8,806 nucleotides of DNA, taken from NCBI GenBank assembly GCA_035534615.1, contig DATLRO010000137.1, positions 1 to 8,806 of the forward strand, written 5' to 3'. Of this stretch, positions 1 through 6,028 are shown in pieces. The stretch comes from JAGWRA01 sp035534615 (GTDB lineage: Bacteria > Acidobacteriota > Vicinamibacteria > Vicinamibacterales > CAVVIG01). The first letter of the stretch is position 1. Every line of letters begins with the position of its first letter. Below the pieces are notes generated by a model, which was given only the letters and a program-made list of their open reading frames with translations, made no database searches and was not told the DNA's origin. The position numbers and the translations under genes were made by a program.

Positions 1-11
1 GAGCCCAAGCC

Positions 12-455
12 CTACGCTCCGCCGCCGCATCGATCCGGCCAGACGAAGACCCGACGCGCCAGATCGGACTCCAGCAGCGCCTCCGAGTAATACATCCGGA
101 GGATCGACGGACGCCAGGTCAGCAGGTCGGCGTTCTCCCGGACGAAGGCCGGCCAGTCGCCGCCCGGCGCCATGCGCGCGATCCGCTCGTGGGTCAGCAG
201 CAGGTACGCGAACGTGATCGTCTCGTGATACAGCGCCGCCTTCCCGAACGCCGCCGCCAGGCGGCGCAGGCCGGCCGCGAACCGATCGAGCGCCTCGCCG
301 AGCGGGTATCGCTGCACGTACAGCCAGGCGAGGCGCAGGTGGTCCCGGTGGTGGAACTGATCGCTCCGCAGGCGGCACGACTCGAACGCCTCGAGGAAGG
401 CGGTGTCGTCGAGCCCCTCGCTTCCCGGCGGCAGGCCCCCCTCAGGCGCGCTCAT
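12..455 (-). CDS. Conserved hypothetical protein (FHHRDHLRLAW family), downstream partner of the RHH gene
   Basis: This is a 147-residue soluble protein of unknown function, with no signal peptide or membrane segment. Recognisable conserved blocks are FHHRDHLRLAW (residues 34-44), YHETIT (76-81), an LL-THER helix (86-91) and YYS near the C-terminus (122-124). The His/Arg/Asp/Glu-rich blocks could form a ligand- or metal-binding pocket, but no catalytic motif is known to me. I recall similar proteins of about 150 residues as conserved hypotheticals in several high-GC phyla. The ATG at 453-455 lies inside the end of the upstream RHH gene (14-nt overlap) and has a GGAGG Shine-Dalgarno at 462-466, six bases upstream, so it is probably translationally coupled to that gene. 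It ends with TAG at 12-14. The coding call is firm; the function is unknown. Confidence 0.8.
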   Translation of the reverse strand: MSAPEGGLPPGSEGLDDTAFLEAFESCRLRSDQFHHRDHLRLAWLYVQRYPLGEALDRFAAGLRRLAAAFGKAALYHETITFAYLLLTHERIARMAPGGDWPAFVRENADLLTWRPSILRMYYSEALLESDLARRVFVWPDRCGGGA

Positions 456-720
456 CGGCCGCCTCCGTCAGGTGGTGGCTGTCGCGCGCGCTCAGCGTGA
501 GCCCGTAGACCCGCTTGAGGTCCGCGACCTTCTGCAGGGTGTCGCGGGAGAACGGCGCCCGGCCCTCGAACGCGTGCAGCAGCACGCCCTCCAGCAGGTC
601 GCCGAGCGAGAGGTCGAGATACTCCGCGAGCGCCTTCGACACCTTCAGGACGCGCTTCTCGATCCGGATGCCGGTCTGGACGCGCTCGACGCGCCGGACG
701 GTCGGGGGTTGTCTGGTCAT
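442..720 (-). CDS. Small ribbon-helix-helix-like transcriptional regulator
   Basis: This 92-residue basic protein has a typical ribbon-helix-helix (Arc/CopG-like) profile. A short strand (VQTGIRI, about residues 14-20) is followed by helix A (about 21-35, EKRVLKVSKALAEYL), a turn (DLS) and helix B (about 39-50, LGDLLEGVLLHAF). Such proteins bind palindromic DNA as dimers through the strand. The C-terminal 40 residues are helical and charged and may serve assembly or co-factor binding. Two starts are possible: ATG at 720, or ATG at 729 giving three extra residues (MYQ). Neither has a Shine-Dalgarno. A TTGACG-N17-CATATG promoter would place transcription start at about 720, which favours a leaderless mRNA beginning at ATG 720. 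A perfect 20-bp palindrome covers the start, suggesting autorepression. The next gene overlaps by 14 nt. The fold is inferred from pattern and no search was run. An antitoxin role is an alternative, but the partner does not resemble a known toxin. Confidence 0.72.
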   Translation of the reverse strand: MTRQPPTVRRVERVQTGIRIEKRVLKVSKALAEYLDLSLGDLLEGVLLHAFEGRAPFSRDTLQKVADLKRVYGLTLSARDSHHLTEAADERA

Positions 721-739
721 TTGGTACATATGTACCAAA
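720..739. promoter_or_regulatory. Perfect 20-bp palindromic operator at the RHH gene start
   Basis: The bases TTTGGTACATATGTACCAAA read identically on both strands, with no spacer. The core contains two inverted TGTAC half-sites around CATATG. The site overlaps the start codon(s) of the minus-strand RHH-like gene and its proposed -10 hexamer, the usual place for an autorepressor operator. It is strikingly AT-rich against its roughly 70% GC surroundings. That the RHH product binds it is inference; the palindrome itself is directly visible. Confidence 0.7.
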
Positions 740-755
740 AGTGGCCGGGCGTCAA
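727..755 (-). promoter_or_regulatory. Candidate sigma-70-type promoter of the RHH operon
   Basis: On the minus strand a TTGACG -35 hexamer (755-750, five of six consensus bases) is followed by 17 bp and then CATATG (732-727, three of six) as the -10. With usual spacing the +1 falls at about 720, the A of the ATG, predicting a leaderless transcript. The -10 lies entirely inside the 720-739 palindrome, so occupancy of the palindrome would block RNA polymerase. The -10 match is modest. Confidence 0.45.
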
Positions 756-1203
756 CGCGGCCCCGCCCCGCCGCGCCCCGCTCCTGTTGAGTTTTGCGAT
801 ACAATCTCGACCGTTTCGAGCTCGACCGACTGCGTACGAGGCGGCGGTCCGCCGTGTCGAGGAGGGGGTGCTCGTCGACCGATTGAGCTGGCTGGCCGCC
901 GATGCGCCCAACGAACAGGTGCGGGCGATTGCGTCCTTCAAAATGGGGAAGCTGGCCGATCGCCTGAAGGCGGGCGCCGGCCGCAGCGCGGACGACCAGG
1001 CGGAGGATCAGCTGCTGGCTTCGGACATCACGCGGTTCCTGGCGCGGCCGTACGGGCCGATGGCGCCGATCTGCATGCCGGGCGCGCCGCCCGGCGCGCC
1101 GCTGGGCGACACCGGGATGGACTGGCTGGCACCGGCGCCGGTCTGCGGCCGGAGCCCGGCCCACCCGGATTCCTGGACGTGGAGGGCCGGACCGGGATTC
1201 TGA
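730..1203 (+). pseudogene. C-terminal remnant of a zinc-dependent metalloprotease-like protein (DUF5117/DUF4953 type)
   Basis: From about base 832 the frame encodes a run resembling the extreme C-terminus of large (about 800-900 residue) secreted zinc-dependent metalloproteases common in Acidobacteriota. The recognisable parts are a VDRL-LAADAP-QVRAIASF helix, a LLASDITRFLARP segment and a Pro/Gly-rich PGAPPGAPLGDTG-DWLAPAP ending. The peptidase core (HExxH) and everything upstream are absent. An open frame starts at an ATG at 730 inside the neighbouring palindrome (157 codons), but its first 30 or so codons show no family resemblance and it has no Shine-Dalgarno. A TACAAT hexamer at 800-805 could be a leftover -10. 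I read it as a deletion product in which an upstream region was joined to the tail of the gene. The stop at 1201-1203 is 6 bp from the convergent stop at 1210. The family assignment comes from memory of the C-terminal pattern. Confidence 0.55.
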
Positions 1204-1209
1204 GCGGGG

Positions 1210-2484
1210 TCAGCGCCCCGGCGCCGCGGCCGGTCCGGGATTGAACCAGCGATCGCCCCACGACGTGTAGAGGTGATTGAGGAACGCGTTCCACTGGGCC
1301 CGCGTCCGCTCGGGCGGGAACGGTTCCGGCCGGATGGGATAGCCGGACGACCAGACGATCGCGAACTGGCCGTCCGGCTGAATCCGTCCGATGCGGACGG
1401 TGCGCCACGTGTTCCGATTGCCGCCGTCCACGTAGACCATCCCCTCGGGGGCGTCGAAGCTCCGCTCCGTCACCGCGCGGCGGATCACATCCGGATTCGT
1501 CGTGCCCGCCGCCTCGACCGCCTGCGCCCAGAGATAGACGTCGACGTACGCGCTCTCGATCGGATCGCTGGTGACGCGCGAGGCGCCGAAGCGCGCCTTG
1601 AAGGCCCTGACGAACGCGTGGTTCCTCGGGCTGTCGATGCTCTGGAAGTAGTTCCAGGCGGCATAATCGCCCGCCAGGTCGCGCCGCGGCAGGGCCGTGA
1701 GCTCCTGCTCCGCGATGCTGAACGACATCGTGGGGATCTTCTGCGGCGTGATGCCGGCCGCGCGGAGCGCCTTGAAGAACGCGATGTTCGTGTCGCCGTT
1801 GATCGTGTTCAGGATCACGTCCGGGCGGGCCTTGACGATCTTCTGCACCACGCCGGCCACGTCCTGGCTCCCGCTCAGGATGTAGTCCTCGCCGACGATC
1901 TGCCCGCGCCAGCGCTTGACGTAGTCCTTGATGATCGCGTTGGCGGCCCGGGGAAACACGTAGTCGGACCCGACGAGATAGAAGCGCCTGCCCAGGTTGC
2001 CGAGCGCCCACTTCAGGGCCGGGATGATCTGCTGGTTCGGCGCCGCGCCCGTGTAGACGATGTTCGGCGACTCCTCGAGGCCCTCGTATTGCAGCGGGTA
2101 GAACAGCAGGTTGTCGTACTTCTCGAAGATCGGCTTGACGGTCTTCCGCGATCCAGAGGTCCAGCAGCCGAAGACCGCCACGACCTTGTCCTTCGTGATG
2201 AGCCGGGTCGCCTGCCGCGCGAACACCTCGGGGTCGGAGCGCCCGTCGGCCACCACCGCCTCGATCCGCCGGCCGAGCACGCCCCCTTTCGCGTTGATCT
2301 CGGCGATCGCCATCTCGGTCGCGTCGACGAGCGGCCGCTCGCTGTCCGCCATCGTGCCGATCAGCGAGTGCAGGATCCCGACCTTGATCGGGCCCCGCGG
2401 GCGCAGCCGGCCCCACGCCAGCACGCCGCCGGCCGCGAGCGCGACCAGCGCCACGATCGTCAGCAGGCGGCCGCGCCCCGTCAC
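1210..2484 (-). CDS. UrtA-like (urea/short-amide type) ABC-family solute-binding protein
   Basis: This 424-residue type I periplasmic binding protein is closest in pattern to the urea/amide-binding UrtA/FmdD branch. Diagnostic blocks are KVGILHSLIGTMA (34-46), MAIAEINAKGGVLG (58-71), VFGCWTSGSRK (104-114), LFYPLQYEG (127-135), NIVYTGAAPNQQIIPA (141-156), YLVGSDYVFPR (169-179), TINGDTNIAFFKAL (227-240), and AGDYAAWNYFQSIDSP (271-286). Residues 7-24 form a hydrophobic N-terminal segment with no lipobox Cys and no obvious AxA site, so the protein may stay membrane-tethered in the periplasm. The start is GTG at 2482-2484, supported by a strong AGGGAGGAG Shine-Dalgarno (2488-2496). It lies 57 bp downstream of the ligand-gated channel gene and is probably co-transcribed. 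No urtBCDE-type permease or ATPase genes flank it, so a sensory rather than a transport role is inferred. The ligand is not provable from sequence; urea, a short amide or an amino acid are possible. Confidence 0.85.
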   Translation of the reverse strand: MTGRGRLLTIVALVALAAGGVLAWGRLRPRGPIKVGILHSLIGTMADSERPLVDATEMAIAEINAKGGVLGRRIEAVVADGRSDPEVFARQATRLITKDKVVAVFGCWTSGSRKTVKPIFEKYDNLLFYPLQYEGLEESPNIVYTGAAPNQQIIPALKWALGNLGRRFYLVGSDYVFPRAANAIIKDYVKRWRGQIVGEDYILSGSQDVAGVVQKIVKARPDVILNTINGDTNIAFFKALRAAGITPQKIPTMSFSIAEQELTALPRRDLAGDYAAWNYFQSIDSPRNHAFVRAFKARFGASRVTSDPIESAYVDVYLWAQAVEAAGTTNPDVIRRAVTERSFDAPEGMVYVDGGNRNTWRTVRIGRIQPDGQFAIVWSSGYPIRPEPFPPERTRAQWNAFLNHLYTSWGDRWFNPGPAAAPGR

Positions 2485-2541
2485 CGCTCTCCTCCCTGCC
2501 GCCGCCCAGGGTTCTGCCGCATCCCGCTCACCGCGTCGCCC

Positions 2542-4668
2542 TCACGACAGCACCACCAGCGTGGCCAGGAACAGCAGGCCGGTGTACAGCGGCCAGTAAA
2601 GCACTTTCGGCAGCAGGTTGTCCCGGAAGTGGATCAGCCGCGGCCGGCGGCGGGAGGCGAACAGAATCGCATTGATCGACACCAGCATCAGCGCGAGGTA
2701 CGTGATGAAGTAGAAATACTCGAAGTACATCAGGCCGGGCGACGCCAGCCGGTTGCGCAGCGCGATGTGCTGGAAGCTGACCACGAAGAACAGCGCCGCG
2801 GTGCCGAGCACGACGTCGAGCGCGGTGAACCCGGACAGCATCGACCGGCGCTCCTCCTCCGTCCCGGTCAGCAGCAGCGCGAACAGCATGGACGCCGTGA
2901 CGATGAGCGGGACAATGTTCGAGATGAACGGCCCGAGGAAATCGCGCCGGATGTCCACGTCGAAATACAGTTCGGGCCGGCCGGCCGGGCCGTCGAAGCC
3001 GGGAATGCCGAAGCTCGTGTCGTACCGCTGGACGCGGTAATCGAAGTTGCTCCCGGTCACGGTCCAGCCGGGCAGGATCAGATCGCCGGCCACGCCCGGA
3101 CTCGCCCGGGGATTCATGATCTGATAGGACGCGAAATCGGGCACGAGCACCACGTGCTGGTCGAACCCGGCCGGTCGCAGCCGCACCCACACCGCCTGCC
3201 GGTCGAGCGGATAATCCCGGTACGAGAACTCCTGCCGGAACACCGCCGTGAAGTGCGAGTCGATCACCTCGCGGTTGCCGTCGGTCCGATCGGAGACCTG
3301 CTGAATGACCGGGTTCTCGGCCTCCGGCATCACGAAGCCGCGCGGGACGCCGTCGTCGACCCCCTTGAGGTATTTCTGCCAGACGTAGCCGCTCACGGTC
3401 ACGTCACTGCTCGACTGGAACTCGATCGACTTGACGTAGACGCCCGTCGGGATCCGGATCAGCGGCGCGGCGCCTCCGGCCGGCCCGCCGAGCCGCCTGA
3501 GGAACGCGTCGGTCGCGGAGGTGTCGAAGACCTTGACGCGCGCATCCCGCAGCTGGGTCGGATACCGGTACGAAATCCACCACAGCGTCCCGATGCCGGC
3601 CGCCAGCAGCAGGCTCACCGCCGCCACGACGCTCCACACCACCGCCGGCGCCTCGTAGCGCACCAGCAGCGGCGCCGCGACCATCAGCACGATGCCGAGC
3701 ACCGCCAGGAACACGACGGCGAAGAGCTGGTGGCGCTGGTGGTCGGCGCTCGGCTGGAAGTCGTCCTGGAACACCACCGCCGCCAGCGTCCAGCCGGTCG
3801 TCGGCACTGGCGCGTAGAAGATCCAGCTCGACTGCCCCGTCAGCTCGTCGTGGGACCCGACGTACCCGTGCTCCCCCTTGATCGCCCGGATCGCCATCGA
3901 GTTCAGCGCCGTGTCGTTCCGCCGCCAGGCGGTCTCGAAGACGGTCTGCCGGTCCCGCACGAGATCGGCACGCGGATGACTGAGGTACACCCCCTGGCGG
4001 GAGAAGATGAAGGAGTAGCCCGACGTGCCGGCCCGCAGGCCGCGCAGCGATCCGACCAGCGTGCGCAGCGACACGGTCGCGAACACCAGGCCCGCCGGCT
4101 CCTCGTCCGGGGTCCGCGGCCCGGGCTTGTAGAACGGCACGCAGTACATCGCGACCGGCCTGGCGCTGTGGAGCGGAAACAGCGGCGCCTTCCACATCGC
4201 GCCCTCGAGAATCGGATCGCCGTACCAGCGGTACTGAAACTGCGTGTAGTCGTACCAGGTCGCGATATCGGTCAGCTGGAACGACCTCCCCTGCCGTTCG
4301 AGGTACGGCGCATACAGCCGCGTCCCCGGCGCCTCGGCGTACGGCTCGTACGCCACGCCGAAGCCGCTCAGCAGCGCGTGCCCCGTGAGCTCGGCGTGGA
4401 ACCAGGCCGGCAGGCCGGGCGCCGTCAGCCGCCCGGATGACAACTGATCGGCCGTCCGGGTCACCAGCGGCATGACCGACCGCAGACGCGTGTCGAGATC
4501 CTGCGCCGCGGCGGCCACGCCGGGCCCGGTCGTCGCAATCGCCTGCGCGGCCATCCGGTGCTGCAGCGTCAGGTCGTCCCACGCCAGCACGCCCGCGAGG
4601 CCGACGGACAGCGCCCCGGCGGTCACGAGGACGCCGAGGACCGTCAGCCGCGCAAGCAGGGCGCGCAT
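2542..4668 (-). CDS. Cache-domain/pentameric ligand-gated ion channel fusion protein
   Basis: This 708-residue membrane receptor starts with a signal anchor (about residues 7-30). A double-Cache-like extracellular sensor follows (about 31-310; TSGYSFIFSRQGVYLSHP at 215-232 and TGWTLAAVVF at 291-300 are typical), then two closely spaced helices (about 314-336 and 341-366). Next is a Cys-loop-receptor-type ligand-binding domain (about 378-572) with the Pro-loop signature YPLDRQ (486-491) and a LPGW block (532-535) before M1. Four channel helices complete the protein: M1 (about 577-600, with FISNIVPLIV as in bacterial homologues), M2 (about 607-633), M3 (about 646-670) and M4 (about 687-706). 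The channel part has no Cys; the only Cys is C176 in the Cache domain. The predicted topology puts the N-terminus inside, and Cache, ligand-binding domain and C-terminus outside, with only short cytoplasmic loops. No kinase, GGDEF or chemotaxis output domain exists, so output should be ion flow. ATG at 4666-4668 has a GAGGA Shine-Dalgarno just upstream (about 4674-4678). Ion selectivity is unresolved: a Glu cluster (604-606) precedes M2 and Asp618 lies within it. The UrtA-like gene follows by 57 bp. Confidence 0.85.
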   Translation of the reverse strand: MRALLARLTVLGVLVTAGALSVGLAGVLAWDDLTLQHRMAAQAIATTGPGVAAAAQDLDTRLRSVMPLVTRTADQLSSGRLTAPGLPAWFHAELTGHALLSGFGVAYEPYAEAPGTRLYAPYLERQGRSFQLTDIATWYDYTQFQYRWYGDPILEGAMWKAPLFPLHSARPVAMYCVPFYKPGPRTPDEEPAGLVFATVSLRTLVGSLRGLRAGTSGYSFIFSRQGVYLSHPRADLVRDRQTVFETAWRRNDTALNSMAIRAIKGEHGYVGSHDELTGQSSWIFYAPVPTTGWTLAAVVFQDDFQPSADHQRHQLFAVVFLAVLGIVLMVAAPLLVRYEAPAVVWSVVAAVSLLLAAGIGTLWWISYRYPTQLRDARVKVFDTSATDAFLRRLGGPAGGAAPLIRIPTGVYVKSIEFQSSSDVTVSGYVWQKYLKGVDDGVPRGFVMPEAENPVIQQVSDRTDGNREVIDSHFTAVFRQEFSYRDYPLDRQAVWVRLRPAGFDQHVVLVPDFASYQIMNPRASPGVAGDLILPGWTVTGSNFDYRVQRYDTSFGIPGFDGPAGRPELYFDVDIRRDFLGPFISNIVPLIVTASMLFALLLTGTEEERRSMLSGFTALDVVLGTAALFFVVSFQHIALRNRLASPGLMYFEYFYFITYLALMLVSINAILFASRRRPRLIHFRDNLLPKVLYWPLYTGLLFLATLVVLS

Positions 4669-5009
4669 CGGAACGTCCTCGACAAGGGGAATTCAGGGAC
4701 CGCGGACGGACGAACGACGTGGCCGGAACCGGCTGGAGCGGGTATGAATCGGCGGAACGGCAAGTTGGCGGATGTTACGCACTCCGCCTCGCGCCTGTCA
4801 ACCAGGGCGGTTTCGGGGTGTCGAACCGCCAGCCCGACTGTCCTCGCCCAAAGACGCGCTGTTACCGGCCGATGACGGCCGCCTGCCGGCACCCGGGGCT
4901 GTTTTCACGCAGGCCGGCGAATCGCCGCCACTTTTCCGTGGCCACCGGCACGGCCGATCTGGCATCGTGGTTGCTCCCTGTTCCAGTGGCGCCTGCCAGA
5001 GGGATTCCG
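4669..5009. other. 341-bp divergent intergenic region between the channel and PEGA genes
   Basis: This non-coding stretch must hold the promoters for the minus-strand channel operon and the plus-strand PEGA gene. I see a short perfect inverted repeat CGGCGA-A-TCGCCG at 4915-4927 and a CCGTG/CACGG inverted repeat at 4936-4953 with an 8-base loop. I could not find a convincing -35/-10 pair for either direction. An open frame extends upstream of the PEGA gene through this region from 4719, but its composition is unlike a protein and it precedes a clear signal-peptide start, so I treat it as non-coding. Confidence 0.5.
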
Positions 5010-5912
5010 GTGCGTGTCAAATCTGCTCGTCTCAGCGTGCTTCTCGTCGCCTCAGCCGCCCTCGCGGTGATGCTCTGGCCTGCCTCCGCCCGCGCCGAAC
5101 ACGGTGGGGACCGGGACGGGGACGCCGGCGGCCGGGGTACGGTCGTCGTGGTCGGCGGCTATTCCGGCTACCGCGGGGTCTGGGGGCCCTGGGGCCCGTG
5201 GGGAGGCTGGGGCCCGTATGGTGGTGGCTGGTGGCCGCCGTACGGCCCGCCGTATCCTCCTTACTACTACGCGGCCAGGGACCGGAGTGCGCACCTCAAG
5301 GTGCTGGTCAAGCCGAAGCAGGCGCAGGTCTACGTCGACGGCTACTACACCGGCATCGTGGACGACTTCGACGGCCTGTTCCAGAGTCTGCGCGTCCGGT
5401 CCGGCCCGCATCTGATCGTGCTCTATCTGCCGGGGTACCGGACCGTGCAGCAGAAGCTGTATCTGCCGCCGGAGACGACCTACAAACTGCACTACACCAT
5501 GGAACGGCTGGCGCCGGGCGAAAAGAGCGAGCCGCCGCCACCACCGGCGCCGTCGACGCAGCCGGTCGCTCCAGGTCCGGGCGCAGCCGCGCCGCCAGCT
5601 CCGGAGACGCCGCCCGCGCCGGGCGTCCCGCCGGCACCGGGTGTCCCGCCGGCACCGGGTGAAGCCGAAAGCGCCGGATTCGGTACGCTGATCATCAGGG
5701 TGCAGCCGGCCGACGCCGTCGTGAAGATTGACGGCGAACAGTGGATGGGGCCGGCAGGGGCGCCGCTGGCGGTGCACCTGGCGGAAGGGGCGCACCACAT
5801 CGATGTCAGCAAGGCGGGCTACCGCAGCTTCTCGATCGACGTGGAGGTGCGCGACGGCGTCACGACGCCGCTGAACGTCAGCCTCCCGCCGCTGCCGCAA
5901 AACCAGCGGTAG
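5010..5912 (+). CDS. Secreted protein with two PEGA domains and a proline-rich linker
   Basis: This is a 300-residue exported protein. The GTG at 5010-5012 is preferred because an AGAGGGA Shine-Dalgarno (4998-5004) precedes it and it opens directly into a signal peptide: VRVK, a hydrophobic core, then ARA|EH with cleavage predicted after residue 29. A low-complexity Gly/Trp/Tyr/Pro tract (about 50-88) follows, then PEGA domain 1 (about 95-166: VLVKPKQAQVYVDGYYTG... PGYRTVQQKLYL). A Pro/Ala linker (about 170-220) contains PPAPGV repeats, and PEGA domain 2 (about 225-292: LIIRVQPADAVVKIDGEQW... KAGYRSFSIDVEV) ends the protein. PEGA domains are small beta-sandwich modules of surface proteins. 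No enzyme motif is visible, so a structural or cell-envelope role is inferred. The first PEGA domain has an insertion (DDFDGLFQ) after the DGYYTG turn. It stands alone as a single-gene unit, divergent from the channel operon. Confidence 0.85.
   Translation: MRVKSARLSVLLVASAALAVMLWPASARAEHGGDRDGDAGGRGTVVVVGGYSGYRGVWGPWGPWGGWGPYGGGWWPPYGPPYPPYYYAARDRSAHLKVLVKPKQAQVYVDGYYTGIVDDFDGLFQSLRVRSGPHLIVLYLPGYRTVQQKLYLPPETTYKLHYTMERLAPGEKSEPPPPPAPSTQPVAPGPGAAAPPAPETPPAPGVPPAPGVPPAPGEAESAGFGTLIIRVQPADAVVKIDGEQWMGPAGAPLAVHLAEGAHHIDVSKAGYRSFSIDVEVRDGVTTPLNVSLPPLPQNQR
5625..5660 (+). repeat. Two perfect 18-bp tandem repeats in the PEGA linker
   Basis: The unit GTCCCGCCGGCACCGGGT occurs twice head-to-tail (5625-5642 and 5643-5660). 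A diverged third copy lies immediately upstream (5607-5624, 12 of 18 positions). Each copy encodes VPPAPG, so copy-number slippage would lengthen or shorten the interdomain linker by six residues without a frameshift. Confidence 0.85.
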
Positions 5913-6028
5913 CGGTCCGCTCGCCTCACACCTGTGGGGTCCTCCGACCGCTTCGTCCGGAATCCGGGCGGGCGGGCGGAGGGCCCGGGCAGGCCCCTTC
6001 CTCTCCGCGGCACCACCCGCCCCGCCCG

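Noticed and set aside
1028..2416. A 462-codon minus-strand frame overlapping the binding-protein gene.
   Set aside because: Out-of-frame shadow of the UrtA-like gene, rich in Arg/Gly/Ala and without family motifs.
1273..4440. A 1055-codon open frame on the plus strand, antisense to both the binding-protein and channel genes.
   Set aside because: Its product is dominated by Arg/His/Pro/Gln/Asp with no domain pattern, as expected from the complement of high-GC coding sequence. The opposite strand encodes two clear protein families.
4719..5009. In-frame upstream extension of the PEGA gene (97 extra codons from an ATG at 4719).
   Set aside because: The GTG at 5010 has a Shine-Dalgarno and begins a textbook signal peptide. 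The extension would bury that signal and has non-protein-like composition.
5978..6001. GGGCC-CGGGCA-GGCCC stem-loop after the PEGA gene as a terminator.
   Set aside because: Only a 5-bp perfect stem in a very GC-rich stretch and no T-run follows; such stems are expected by chance here.
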